36,529 nucleotides of DNA from Flavobacteriales bacterium. GTDB taxonomy: Bacteria > Bacteroidota > Bacteroidia > NS11-12g > UBA955. A program made the position numbers and the translations under genes. Positions 25,322 through 32,843 of the stretch are shown in pieces (position 1 is the first letter of the stretch; every line of letters begins with the position of its first letter). Below the pieces are notes generated by a model, which was not told the DNA's origin, searched no databases, and was given only the letters and a program-made list of their open reading frames with translations. Location: positions 1 to 36,529 of the forward strand of contig CANFLS010000027.1 of the NCBI GenBank assembly GCA_947447955.1, given 5' to 3'.

Positions 25322-25981
25322 TTAACGGTTACCGCCCATGGCGCTTAACATGTTACCATAAATTGAATTCAAATTATTCAAGTTTTGGTTTAAACGTCCC
25401 ATTTCATCTTTGAATTCACCCGTAGCAGCTTCAGTTGCAGCGATGTTACTTAAAACGCCACTTAAACCACTTGAGAAAGAACCCAATGAATCAGAAACAA
25501 CTGCAGAACTATTTGCAATCTCATTCATGTTATGAGCAGCCTTAGTTGCGCTATCAGCATATTCTTTTGTAGCTACGGCTGCATTTGAAATGCTAGACAT
25601 GTCTTTTACATTGTTACTCAAAGATACCAAACCAGTACCTAAGCTTTCAATCAATTCTGGACCAATTTTAGCTTGAGATAACAAAGAATCTAACTGTTGA
25701 GAAACACTTCCACCAGCAGATTTATCTTTTTTCATAGTTGGTTCACCACCAGCTAACTCTGGATACACTAAAGACCAATCTGGATCCATGTGAACAGGCT
25801 CAAACGCGGAAATAACGAAAATTCCCGCCTCAGTTAATAATCCTATTGTAAGCATGGCATTTGCACCAGGCCAGTGAAGGATTTTAAACAAGGCTCCTAC
25901 AATTACAATTGCTGCACCGAAACCATACACAAAATTCATGGATGTTTTCCACTTTTTCGATTCAAAGAAACTTTTACTCAT
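25322..25981 (-). CDS. gldL: Type IX secretion / gliding motility protein GldL (PorL)
   Basis: GldL is the five-copy inner-membrane stator partner of GldM and carries the proton path that powers type IX secretion and gliding. The 219-residue protein has two N-terminal membrane helices (about 17-34 and 40-58). Charged residues sit at or near the membrane: Lys33 and His36 in GALFKILHWPGA, and Glu51 in LLTEAGIF, matching the family pattern. The rest is a cytoplasmic tail with a long, Ser/Ala/Asn-rich helical region (about 95-205), as usual. The gene lies between gldK (44 nt) and gldM (35 nt). Confidence 0.96.
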   Translation of the reverse strand: MSKSFFESKKWKTSMNFVYGFGAAIVIVGALFKILHWPGANAMLTIGLLTEAGIFVISAFEPVHMDPDWSLVYPELAGGEPTMKKDKSAGGSVSQQLDSLLSQAKIGPELIESLGTGLVSLSNNVKDMSSISNAAVATKEYADSATKAAHNMNEIANSSAVVSDSLGSFSSGLSGVLSNIAATEAATGEFKDEMGRLNQNLNNLNSIYGNMLSAMGGNR

Positions 25982-26025
25982 GTTTTTTTTTATTTAGTTT
26001 TGTTTTGTTGTTTTTGATTGATATA

Positions 26026-27519
26026 TTATTTTTTATCCATGTTAGAACGGCCAATGTATGTTTGTACACATCTAAATCCGATATAACATTTACTTGTATC
26101 TTGGTATTCGTAAGTTCTTGCTCCACATTCAATGAAGTAAGCTACATCTTTCCAAGAACCACCTCTAATCACTTTGCGTTTTTGAGTTATTGGAGTTTTA
26201 CTCAATTTTGCTTGTTCCTGAGCATCGTCACTATGTTCTTTGATATAAACATCATAGTTACCGTTCAAATCATGCGCAAAAGAGTTTGTTCCTTCATCCC
26301 ATTTAGTTTGTGTCCATTCTGATACGTTACCAGACATGTTATACAAACCAAAATCATTAGGGAAGTAACTATCAGCTCTTACTGGATAAACACCACCATC
26401 ACTTGCTCCATAGTCACCACGCATTGGTTTAAAGTTGGCTAACATACAACCTTTACCGTTACGGGCATAAGGTCCACCCCAAGGGTATTTGTTTCCAATT
26501 CTACCACCACGAGATGCATATTCCCATTCATATTCAGTTGGTAAACGGAACATTTCAGTATTTGGCATATGATCATTCATTTCCCAATAAGCATCTTTTT
26601 GATAAGATCTCCAATGACAGAAAGCTCTAGCTTGTGCCCAGTTTACACCAACTACTGGATAGTCGTCGTAACGTGGATGCCAGAAATATACCCTAGCCAT
26701 TGGCTCATTGAATGAATATGTGAAATCTCTTATCCAACACAAAGTATCAGGGTAGATTAATACATCTTCATCTTTAATGAAATCTTTTCTATTTTGAGGT
26801 TTGTATTTATCTCTGTTTTTGTCTGAAGTTGCAGCCAAAACCAAATCAAACCACTGGTAGTGATACTTTAATTTAGAAACATCAATTTGACGTTTGCCTC
26901 TAAAGCGTTCTTCACCTTGGTAATACATTTCAGAATATAGCAATTTATGCAATTCTTTTTGCTCCCAATCCATGGCTTCGTCATGGTTGATAAAAGGCAC
27001 TTCAGGTGCATTCGGATCGTAATCTTCAGCATCTTCATCCTCTGGATTCGGTTTTTTGAACAATTCAGCAACCAATTTCCCACCACCATTTTTATCTGCA
27101 CTCGGAACGATTTTCTCTTTGATATCGTCATCTTCGTACAATTTCATGCGGGCAATTGAGTCAATTACATAGGCAACGAATTGTCTATACTCGTTGTTTG
27201 TAATTTCTGTTTCGTCCATCCAAAATCCTAGAACGGACATTTGTTTGTTCGGTTGCAAGTAAGATTGGAATACATCCTGACCACCTTGTCCGGTGTGGAA
27301 GGTTCCTGTTTTTACATAAACAGTTCCTGGAGGCTCAGGATGGAACCAAGGACTTCTACCCTGAACACCAATAAGGTCTCCAGTGTCGCCAGGCCCACAA
27401 GCAATAAAGATAACAACAGCAGCTATTGATACAAAGCGCAAACGCTTGTTTCCTACTATCATGTTGATTCCTTTTGTCATTCTCCCTTTAGAGAAGAAAC
27501 CCATCACTTTACTTTTCAT
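26026..27519 (-). CDS. gldK: Type IX secretion / gliding motility lipoprotein GldK (PorK)
   Basis: GldK is an outer-membrane-anchored lipoprotein that forms a periplasmic ring with GldN. The fold is that of formylglycine-generating-enzyme/SUMF proteins, without that activity. Motifs: lipobox FIACGPG; FWMDETEITNNEYRQF; PVVGVNWAQARAFCHWRS; RLPTEYEWEYASRGG; NMSGNVSEWTQT; VIRGGSWKD; and YIGFRCVQ at the end. The ATG at 27519 gives 497 residues with a long n-region. An in-frame ATG at 27462 would give a more usual lipoprotein signal (MIVGNKRLRF before the hydrophobic run) and 478 residues; I cannot choose between them. A promoter lies 40 nt upstream of the first start. Confidence 0.95.
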   Translation of the reverse strand: MKSKVMGFFSKGRMTKGINMIVGNKRLRFVSIAAVVIFIACGPGDTGDLIGVQGRSPWFHPEPPGTVYVKTGTFHTGQGGQDVFQSYLQPNKQMSVLGFWMDETEITNNEYRQFVAYVIDSIARMKLYEDDDIKEKIVPSADKNGGGKLVAELFKKPNPEDEDAEDYDPNAPEVPFINHDEAMDWEQKELHKLLYSEMYYQGEERFRGKRQIDVSKLKYHYQWFDLVLAATSDKNRDKYKPQNRKDFIKDEDVLIYPDTLCWIRDFTYSFNEPMARVYFWHPRYDDYPVVGVNWAQARAFCHWRSYQKDAYWEMNDHMPNTEMFRLPTEYEWEYASRGGRIGNKYPWGGPYARNGKGCMLANFKPMRGDYGASDGGVYPVRADSYFPNDFGLYNMSGNVSEWTQTKWDEGTNSFAHDLNGNYDVYIKEHSDDAQEQAKLSKTPITQKRKVIRGGSWKDVAYFIECGARTYEYQDTSKCYIGFRCVQTYIGRSNMDKK

Positions 27520-27559
27520 TTTGTGTTTTAGTTTCGTTTATAGGTATTATTGTGAATTG

Positions 27560-27589
27560 CAAAAATAAAGATTACATCCGAAAATGCAA
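27560..27589 (-). promoter_or_regulatory. Promoter of gldK-gldL-gldM-gldN
   Basis: On the minus strand TTG (27589-27587) is followed after exactly 19 nt by TATTTTTG (27567-27560), an exact TAnnTTTG match. The expected start near 27553 leaves a leader of about 34 nt. It lies in the 135-nt gap after porP, which has no visible terminator, so gldK may also be read from porP. Confidence 0.65.
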
Positions 27590-27654
27590 GTCTTTTGATA
27601 TTTTCTTATTATTTAAACGTGAATTTTATTTGTTTATTGTATGTTGATAATAAA

Positions 27655-28773
27655 TTAATCGTTTACCGGAGAACGTTTCATCCAACGAGGGTGACGATAA
27701 ATTTTTGGTGGACGTGGAGGCAACTCAAACGTAAAGCAATAGTTCACTTGTAGTTCGTGAGTACCATAACTGGTAGTACGTATGTAAGAAGTTGTTAAGT
27801 CATAAGAATAACCTACTCTTAATTTCTGTCTAGAATTTGCTCCACCATTTAACAATGGAGGATAATATCCCAACATAAAACTAATTGCATCAACTCCCAA
27901 ACCATAACTTCTGAAATTTAATCCACCTGCATAAAGATCATTATATGTTACCATACCTTGTAAATCTAATTCAGGTTTCACAAAACCACCGTTCTCTCCC
28001 ATTACTGTTTTTATTAGCATGCTAGGCTCAATAGATAATGAAGGATTTCCTAGGAAATTATCTTGTTTGTAACCAGCTACCATATATATGTGTCTAGCAG
28101 TAGAGATTTTGATAGCCCCACTAGTACCATAAGCAAAAGTTTGAGGCATCATGTGTGTCATACTCAAACCAGCGAACAATCCATTAAAAATATTTGGGTT
28201 AGAATAATAGAAACCAGCTCCAAAAGTTGTTTTTGTATCACTAGACATAGTGGTTGGAATGTTAGGATCGTTAGGATCGTGGTAACGCAAGCCAGCACCG
28301 TCTAATGATTTTGTTAATGAAGTTACTTCAAATCCGAGTCTATATGATACACCATCAGCCGTTGTGTATGCACCAGATAATCCTCCTCTAAAAAAAGTAT
28401 TGTCTTCATATGCAATCTTATCTTTAATAAAGGAAGCAAAAACGCCACCAATATTTATCTTTCCATTCGCAGTAGGCATTGAAATTGGTGCGCTAAATGC
28501 CAATCCTGTTGTTTTAGGAGCTATATTTTGCGGCAAATTATCACCAATGGGCATTCCACCCTGCGTTTTCAATAATTTTGTTTGGTCTTCATAACCTAAC
28601 CATTGTTGATGCGTAATTGCATTCAAACAATATTGATTTGACGCACCAGCATAGGCCGGGTTGTACATCAATTTGTTGTAGGTAAAATGCGTATAGGATG
28701 GGTCTTGTTGCGCCCTCAAATCAGAGCTCCCAAGCAATCCAAATACGGCAATCCATAGTAGTTTTTTTCTCAT
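27655..28773 (-). CDS. porP: PorP/SprF family type IX secretion outer-membrane protein
   Basis: PorP/SprF proteins are 14-strand outer-membrane barrels tied to type IX secretion, often helping to deliver or anchor particular secreted proteins. From the ATG at 28773 the protein has 372 residues with a signal peptide MRKKLLWIAVFGLLGSS (cleavage near RAQ). The family opening follows: QDPSYTHFTYNKLMYNPAYAGAS. Alternating hydrophobic strands and the final YCFTFELPPRPPKIYRHPRW are typical. A start 24 nt upstream (28797) would leave almost no leader after the predicted promoter, so I prefer 28773. It heads the cluster in the same order as Porphyromonas porPKLMN. Confidence 0.93.
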   Translation of the reverse strand: MRKKLLWIAVFGLLGSSDLRAQQDPSYTHFTYNKLMYNPAYAGASNQYCLNAITHQQWLGYEDQTKLLKTQGGMPIGDNLPQNIAPKTTGLAFSAPISMPTANGKINIGGVFASFIKDKIAYEDNTFFRGGLSGAYTTADGVSYRLGFEVTSLTKSLDGAGLRYHDPNDPNIPTTMSSDTKTTFGAGFYYSNPNIFNGLFAGLSMTHMMPQTFAYGTSGAIKISTARHIYMVAGYKQDNFLGNPSLSIEPSMLIKTVMGENGGFVKPELDLQGMVTYNDLYAGGLNFRSYGLGVDAISFMLGYYPPLLNGGANSRQKLRVGYSYDLTTSYIRTTSYGTHELQVNYCFTFELPPRPPKIYRHPRWMKRSPVND

Positions 28774-28804
28774 TAGGTAACGGCTGTTTTCTAACACTTA
28801 AAAA

Positions 28805-28835
28805 CAAAGATGCATTAAATACAACAATTAAGCAA
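28805..28835 (-). promoter_or_regulatory. Probable porP promoter
   Basis: On the minus strand TTG (28835-28833) precedes CATCTTTG (28812-28805) by 20 nt; the -7 box is one base off TAnnTTTG. The start would be near 28798, about 25 nt before the ATG at 28773. Confidence 0.5.
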
Positions 28836-28971
28836 CTATTTTTTTTAATCTGTGTAAAATCCATTTCAAATTATGTGCATATCCATTTTCTTAAACGTGG
28901 ATAATATGGTGGTAAATAATCGTGCTGTCTAATAAATAATTCACAATATTTGTAGCATTAATTGTACAAAC

Positions 28972-30327
28972 ATGGCACATATATTAGTAATAGATGACGA
29001 AGCACCCATCAGAGAAACATTGAAGGAAATTCTTGAATATGAACAATTTGAGGTAACATTAGCCGATAATGGAGACCGTGCTTGGCATCTTATTCAGAAG
29101 AATGATTACGACGTAATTCTGTGTGATGTTAAAATGCCTGGCATAGATGGTATGGAATTGTTGGAAAAAGTTCAAGCTTTTAAACCTGAAACTCCAATGG
29201 TTATGATTTCTGGACATGGCAATGTTGAAATGGCCATTGATAGTACAAAAAAAGGCGCCTATGATTTTATTACCAAACCGCCAGATCTAAATAGATTACT
29301 TATTACCCTTAGAAATGCCATAGATAGAAACAACTTGGTTTCAGAAACGAAAGTTTTAAAGAGAAAAGTTGCCAAAACATTTGACATTATAGGAGAAACA
29401 CCAGCAATTGCAAAGATTAAAGATACCATTGATAAAGTGGCTCCAACCGAAGCCCGAGTTCTCATAACTGGAGAAAATGGTACTGGCAAAGAATTGGTTG
29501 CGCGTTGGGTGCACGAACGCTCTACACGCGCTGCAATGCCGTTGGTTGAAGTTAACTGCGCATCAATACCTACGGAATTAATTGAAAGTGAACTTTTTGG
29601 ACATGAAAAAGGCAGCTTTACATCTGCAATAAAACAACGCATAGGTAAATTTGAGCAAGCCCATGGCGGTACTCTTTTCCTAGATGAAATTGGCGACATG
29701 TCAATGGCGGCTCAAGCCAAAGTTCTTCGTGCCATTCAAGAAGGAAAAATTACCCGTGTTGGTGGAGATAAAGAAATTAAGGTAAATGTTCGTGTAGTTG
29801 CTGCTACCAATAAAAACCTTAATGAAGAAATTGAAAAGGGAAATTTCAGAATGGATTTGTATCACCGATTATCAGTTATTTTAATTCATGTCCCTACTCT
29901 TAACGAAAGGACTGAAGATATTCCTCTGATTGCTGATAGATTTTTGGCGGAAATTTGCAATGAAAATTCAATGAACTTAAAGAAATTCACCCCTGATGGA
30001 TATCGTGCATTGCAAGAAGTAAATTGGTCAGGAAACATTAGAGAACTCCGCAACGTGATTGAAAGGTTGGTGATTCTTTGCGATGATAATATTTCTGGCG
30101 ACAATGTTTACATGTATAGCAATCCTGCTCAACGTGGTGCTGATCCGTTTGGTGTTGTAGATGATTATAAAACCTTACAAGAATTTAGAGATTGGGCCGA
30201 AAAGGTTTTCATTGAAAGAAAACTGGTTCAAAATTCTTGGAATGTTGCAAAAACTGCAATTGAAATAGATATACAGCGCAGTCACCTTTACAACAAAATT
30301 GAAAAGTATAGTCTCAAACGCCGATAA
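28972..30327 (+). CDS. Sigma-54-interaction-type response regulator (NtrC/AtoC architecture)
   Basis: The 451-residue protein has three parts. A receiver domain (1 to about 120) has the acidic pair Asp8-Asp9, phospho-acceptor Asp52 (ILCDVKMPG), Ser80 and Lys102. An AAA+ domain has Walker A GENGTGK near 167, Walker B LFLDEI near 235 and the arginine-finger region. A C-terminal Fis-like helix-turn-helix has WNVAKTAIEIDIQRSHLYNKI. The sigma-54 contact loop reads GSFTSA (214-219) instead of GAFTGA; I recall this form from other Bacteroidota. No histidine kinase gene is in the window, so the partner is unknown. It is divergent from porP and 1 nt upstream of the Sua5 gene. It is not PorX, which has a PglZ-type effector domain. 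Confidence 0.92.
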   Translation: MAHILVIDDEAPIRETLKEILEYEQFEVTLADNGDRAWHLIQKNDYDVILCDVKMPGIDGMELLEKVQAFKPETPMVMISGHGNVEMAIDSTKKGAYDFITKPPDLNRLLITLRNAIDRNNLVSETKVLKRKVAKTFDIIGETPAIAKIKDTIDKVAPTEARVLITGENGTGKELVARWVHERSTRAAMPLVEVNCASIPTELIESELFGHEKGSFTSAIKQRIGKFEQAHGGTLFLDEIGDMSMAAQAKVLRAIQEGKITRVGGDKEIKVNVRVVAATNKNLNEEIEKGNFRMDLYHRLSVILIHVPTLNERTEDIPLIADRFLAEICNENSMNLKKFTPDGYRALQEVNWSGNIRELRNVIERLVILCDDNISGDNVYMYSNPAQRGADPFGVVDDYKTLQEFRDWAEKVFIERKLVQNSWNVAKTAIEIDIQRSHLYNKIEKYSLKRR

Positions 30328-30328
30328 T

Positions 30329-31315
30329 ATGATTGCCGAAATAGGAACCGATATTCCTAAATCGATTGATATTCTCCGTAATGGAGGTTTGGTGGCCATT
30401 CCAACCGAAACGGTTTATGGCCTCGCGGCAAATGGTTTGAATGAAATTGCGGTAGCCTCGATTTTCGCTGCTAAAAACAGACCTTTTTTTGATCCATTGA
30501 TTCTGCATATTGGAAAACCCAATATGTTGAATCAACTTGTGTCAAATGTCCCTCAAAATGCTAAAAAATTAATGGATGCGTTTTGGCCCGGGCCACTCAC
30601 CTTTGTATTGCCCAAAACGAAGAATGTGCCTGATATTGTTACAGCAGGACAAGATAGTGTTGCTGTGAGAATGCCGAATCATCAAACCACGTTGAATTTA
30701 TTAAACAAGATTGATTTCCCTTTGGCCGCCCCGAGTGCGAATCCATTTGGATATGTGAGTCCAACATCGGCCGCACACGTTTTTGACCAATTGGGTGCTA
30801 AAATTGATTATATTTTGGATGGGGGAAATTGTACCGTTGGATTAGAAAGTACCATCATTTCATTTATGGATGAATCAAATCCATGCATTCTGAGATTGGG
30901 GGGAATCACAAAAATTGAAATTGAAAATATTATTGGGCCTGTGAATGAGCGTATTCATCAAAATAGCAATCCTACAGCGCCCGGTCAATTGGATCAGCAT
31001 TATTCTCCATTTTGTAAATTAAAAGAATTAAAAAATGCAGATGCTGAAAATTTGCAAAATTCAACAATTGTTTTTTATTCGCCAGAATCGAATATTCATC
31101 AGCAACTTATCAATCAAAAAGAAATATTGAATTTTCAGGCGCTTTATTTTACCGAAAACAATACCGAAACTCAGGCAGCATCTAATTTATTTTCAATTTT
31201 GAGGGATTTAGATGCAAAAGGACTTTCAGAAGTATATTTTGAATGGGCACCCAATGAGGGTTTGGGATTGGCCATAAACGACAGGCTTAAACGTGCAATG
31301 ACAAAGAGAGATTAA
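30329..31315 (+). CDS. L-threonylcarbamoyladenylate synthase (Sua5 type)
   Basis: This enzyme makes threonylcarbamoyl-AMP from threonine, bicarbonate and ATP, the first step of the t6A37 tRNA modification. From the ATG at 30329, 1 nt after the regulator stop, the protein has 328 residues; an upstream in-frame start would overlap the regulator and adds nothing conserved. The YrdC domain shows IPTETVYGLAANG, AAKNRPFFDPLILHI, FWPGPLTFVLPKT, VAVRMPNH and PLAAPSANPFGYVSPTSA. The C-terminal Sua5 domain starts after the APGQLDQHYSP linker, so it is the long Sua5 form and not the short TsaC. The 3' end overlaps the hydrolase stop on the other strand by 4 nt. Confidence 0.94.
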   Translation: MIAEIGTDIPKSIDILRNGGLVAIPTETVYGLAANGLNEIAVASIFAAKNRPFFDPLILHIGKPNMLNQLVSNVPQNAKKLMDAFWPGPLTFVLPKTKNVPDIVTAGQDSVAVRMPNHQTTLNLLNKIDFPLAAPSANPFGYVSPTSAAHVFDQLGAKIDYILDGGNCTVGLESTIISFMDESNPCILRLGGITKIEIENIIGPVNERIHQNSNPTAPGQLDQHYSPFCKLKELKNADAENLQNSTIVFYSPESNIHQQLINQKEILNFQALYFTENNTETQAASNLFSILRDLDAKGLSEVYFEWAPNEGLGLAINDRLKRAMTKRD

Positions 31316-32163
31316 ATCTCTTCGTCTTCTATGAACGTAAGTGTATTGTCTAGAAGCAACCAGAAATCTTTATTTACATCTTGCAAACCATTAATTGGGT
31401 GAGATACCCCAAAAGTATGATTTCCATTTTCTACTGTATACAAAATACTGTGCGCGCAAGCTTTGTAAATTTTTTCAGCCGATGAATATCCAACAGAATC
31501 ATCAAGTTTACCATGACAAACCAACAATGGTTTTGTTAATGAATGCGCAGCAGCAATGATATCATACTTTTGTTTATTGTCTAAATATTCTTGCCAAATG
31601 AAATAATTCAATGGCATTTGTTGTTTGGTTCTTGAATTTTCAATAAACACTACATTGTTTTTCTTCCAATCATTTTTATCAATTGAATGGAACAAATGTT
31701 CAAATGAATCAATGGCAGCCCAAGTAACCAATTTCTTCACATAATCGGGAAACAAATTTGCAAAAACCAAAACATTGCCCCCACCCCTACTATGTCCTAA
31801 CCAAGAAATAGACTCAGGATTAAATCCGTACAATTCTACCCCTTCGTTTACAATCCATAGAGCCAATGATTCCATATCTCTGAGTTCCTGACCAATAGTA
31901 TTATCGGCAAAGGATTCTAAATCATCAAAATCTTTGGCAATTACGCCGTTATGGGAATAGTTAAAAGTAATTAAGGCTAGATTTTCTGTAACCAAAAATT
32001 GTTCCATATGTGGAGCAAAGCCCCAATCTTTGAAACCTTTAAAACCGTGGCAATAAACCAAAGTTGACAATTTTTCTGTACCTGGGATTTCCGGTAAAAA
32101 CAAATCGACGGCCAAAGAATGACCGTCGATAGTTTGGATCTGAAAAGAAATTTTTCTGTTCAC
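31312..32163 (-). CDS. Alpha/beta hydrolase, probable esterase or peptidase-like
   Basis: The 283-residue protein has the alpha/beta hydrolase order: an oxyanion-side motif CHGFKGFKDW near 38-47, nucleophile Ser125 in the elbow GHSRGG, the acid Asp221 or Asp222 in HGKLDDSVG, and His249 in ENGNHTFGVSHP. There is no signal peptide or membrane segment, so it should act in the cytoplasm. The substrate is unknown. The start is a GTG at 32163, only 2 nt past the encoded CCA of tRNA-Leu; no other plausible start exists before the first conserved strand (TLVYCHG). The gene probably shares the tRNA promoter (see findings). Its stop overlaps the Sua5 stop. Confidence 0.88.
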   Translation of the reverse strand: MNRKISFQIQTIDGHSLAVDLFLPEIPGTEKLSTLVYCHGFKGFKDWGFAPHMEQFLVTENLALITFNYSHNGVIAKDFDDLESFADNTIGQELRDMESLALWIVNEGVELYGFNPESISWLGHSRGGGNVLVFANLFPDYVKKLVTWAAIDSFEHLFHSIDKNDWKKNNVVFIENSRTKQQMPLNYFIWQEYLDNKQKYDIIAAAHSLTKPLLVCHGKLDDSVGYSSAEKIYKACAHSILYTVENGNHTFGVSHPINGLQDVNKDFWLLLDNTLTFIEDEEI

Positions 32164-32165
32164 TG

Positions 32166-32252
32166 TGGTGCCCAGGACCGGAGTCGAACCGGTACGAGTG
32201 TTAGCTCACAGGTGTTTGAGACCAGCGCGTCTACCAATTCCGCCACCTGGGC
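32166..32252 (-). tRNA. tRNA-Leu (anticodon CAA)
   Basis: An 87-nt tRNA is read from 32252 to 32166 with the CCA encoded. The acceptor stem GCCCAGG pairs fully with CCTGGGC and the discriminator is A. The D-arm holds AATTGGTAGA. The anticodon loop is CTCAAAC with anticodon CAA (TTG codons). The long variable arm expected for tRNA-Leu is present (TGAGCTAACACTC), and the T-arm is ACCGG-TTCGACT-CCGGT. The anticodon stem contains one T-T mismatch (CTGGT against ACCTG). Identity follows from the variable arm and the anticodon. Confidence 0.95.
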
Positions 32253-32288
32253 ATTTAAAATTCTAACTTGTTTTTCAGAACGGGACTG

Positions 32289-32319
32289 CAAAGATAACAT
32301 TAAATTTTAATTTTACAAA
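32289..32319 (-). promoter_or_regulatory. Promoter of the tRNA-Leu / hydrolase transcript
   Basis: On the minus strand TTTG (32319-32316) and TATCTTTG (32296-32289) are separated by exactly 19 nt, both full matches to the Bacteroidota consensus. The -33 element overlaps the stop codon of the metallophosphoesterase gene. The tRNA begins 36 nt after the -7 box. Confidence 0.7.
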
Positions 32320-32843
32320 TCAAAATTGGAAGATTTCTTTTCCCATTCCACGATTTCTAAGCTGGTTAATTGTCCCTCAATAATTTGAAAACGAATTGCT
32401 GTTCTAACCAAATGAAATCCATGTAATCCGCATGCCCCAGGATTCATATACATCAAATTTAATTGTTTGTCTTTTTTTACTGAAAGCATATGCGAATGGC
32501 CGCAGATAAAAACATCGGGCGGATTTTGCGTTAACATTGGAACTATTTTGGGATTGTATTTTCCTGGCCTTCCTCCAATATGCGTCATCCAAAATTTAAG
32601 TCCATCAATTGTAAACCTATTGTGTAAGGCATACCAACCTTTTACATCGGTGCCATCTACATTTCCATAAACACCTCGAATGGGTTTACCCAATTTGAAA
32701 ATCTCAGTGTGCAAGGCCAAATTCAACCAATCGCCAGCATGCCATACTTCGTCGGCCCATTCAACATGTTTGAGAATGCCTTTGTCCCAATACCCGTGGT
32801 TATCGCTTAGTAATAAAATTTTCAATTTTAGGAAACTTAACAA
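32313..32843 (-). CDS. Metallophosphoesterase (YfcE/MJ0936-type phosphodiesterase)
   Basis: The protein is a compact (176-residue) calcineurin-like phosphodiesterase that should bind two metal ions. All five motifs are visible: SDNHG (Asp14, His16), HAGDW, YGNVDG, CGHSHM and NPGACG. The natural substrate is unknown; relatives cleave artificial phosphodiesters or cyclic nucleotides. The ATG at 32843 gives an overlap of 44 nt with the upstream gene; a TTG at 32825 would give the family-like start MKILLLSDNHG and a 26-nt overlap. Either way it overlaps the GT-C-like gene and is likely co-transcribed with it. Confidence 0.9.
   Translation of the reverse strand: MLSFLKLKILLLSDNHGYWDKGILKHVEWADEVWHAGDWLNLALHTEIFKLGKPIRGVYGNVDGTDVKGWYALHNRFTIDGLKFWMTHIGGRPGKYNPKIVPMLTQNPPDVFICGHSHMLSVKKDKQLNLMYMNPGACGLHGFHLVRTAIRFQIIEGQLTSLEIVEWEKKSSNFDL

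Noticed and set aside
25909..26322. A 137-codon plus-strand frame spanning the gldL/gldK junction
   Set aside because: It is antisense to two certain genes, rich in Phe, Ser and Cys as expected of an antisense shadow, and has no promoter or family resemblance.
28774..28971. A sigma-54 promoter (-24 GG, -12 GC) near the NtrC-type regulator
   Set aside because: I found no TGGCAC-N5-TTGC-like sequence in this gap; the porP promoter there is of the ordinary Bacteroidota type.
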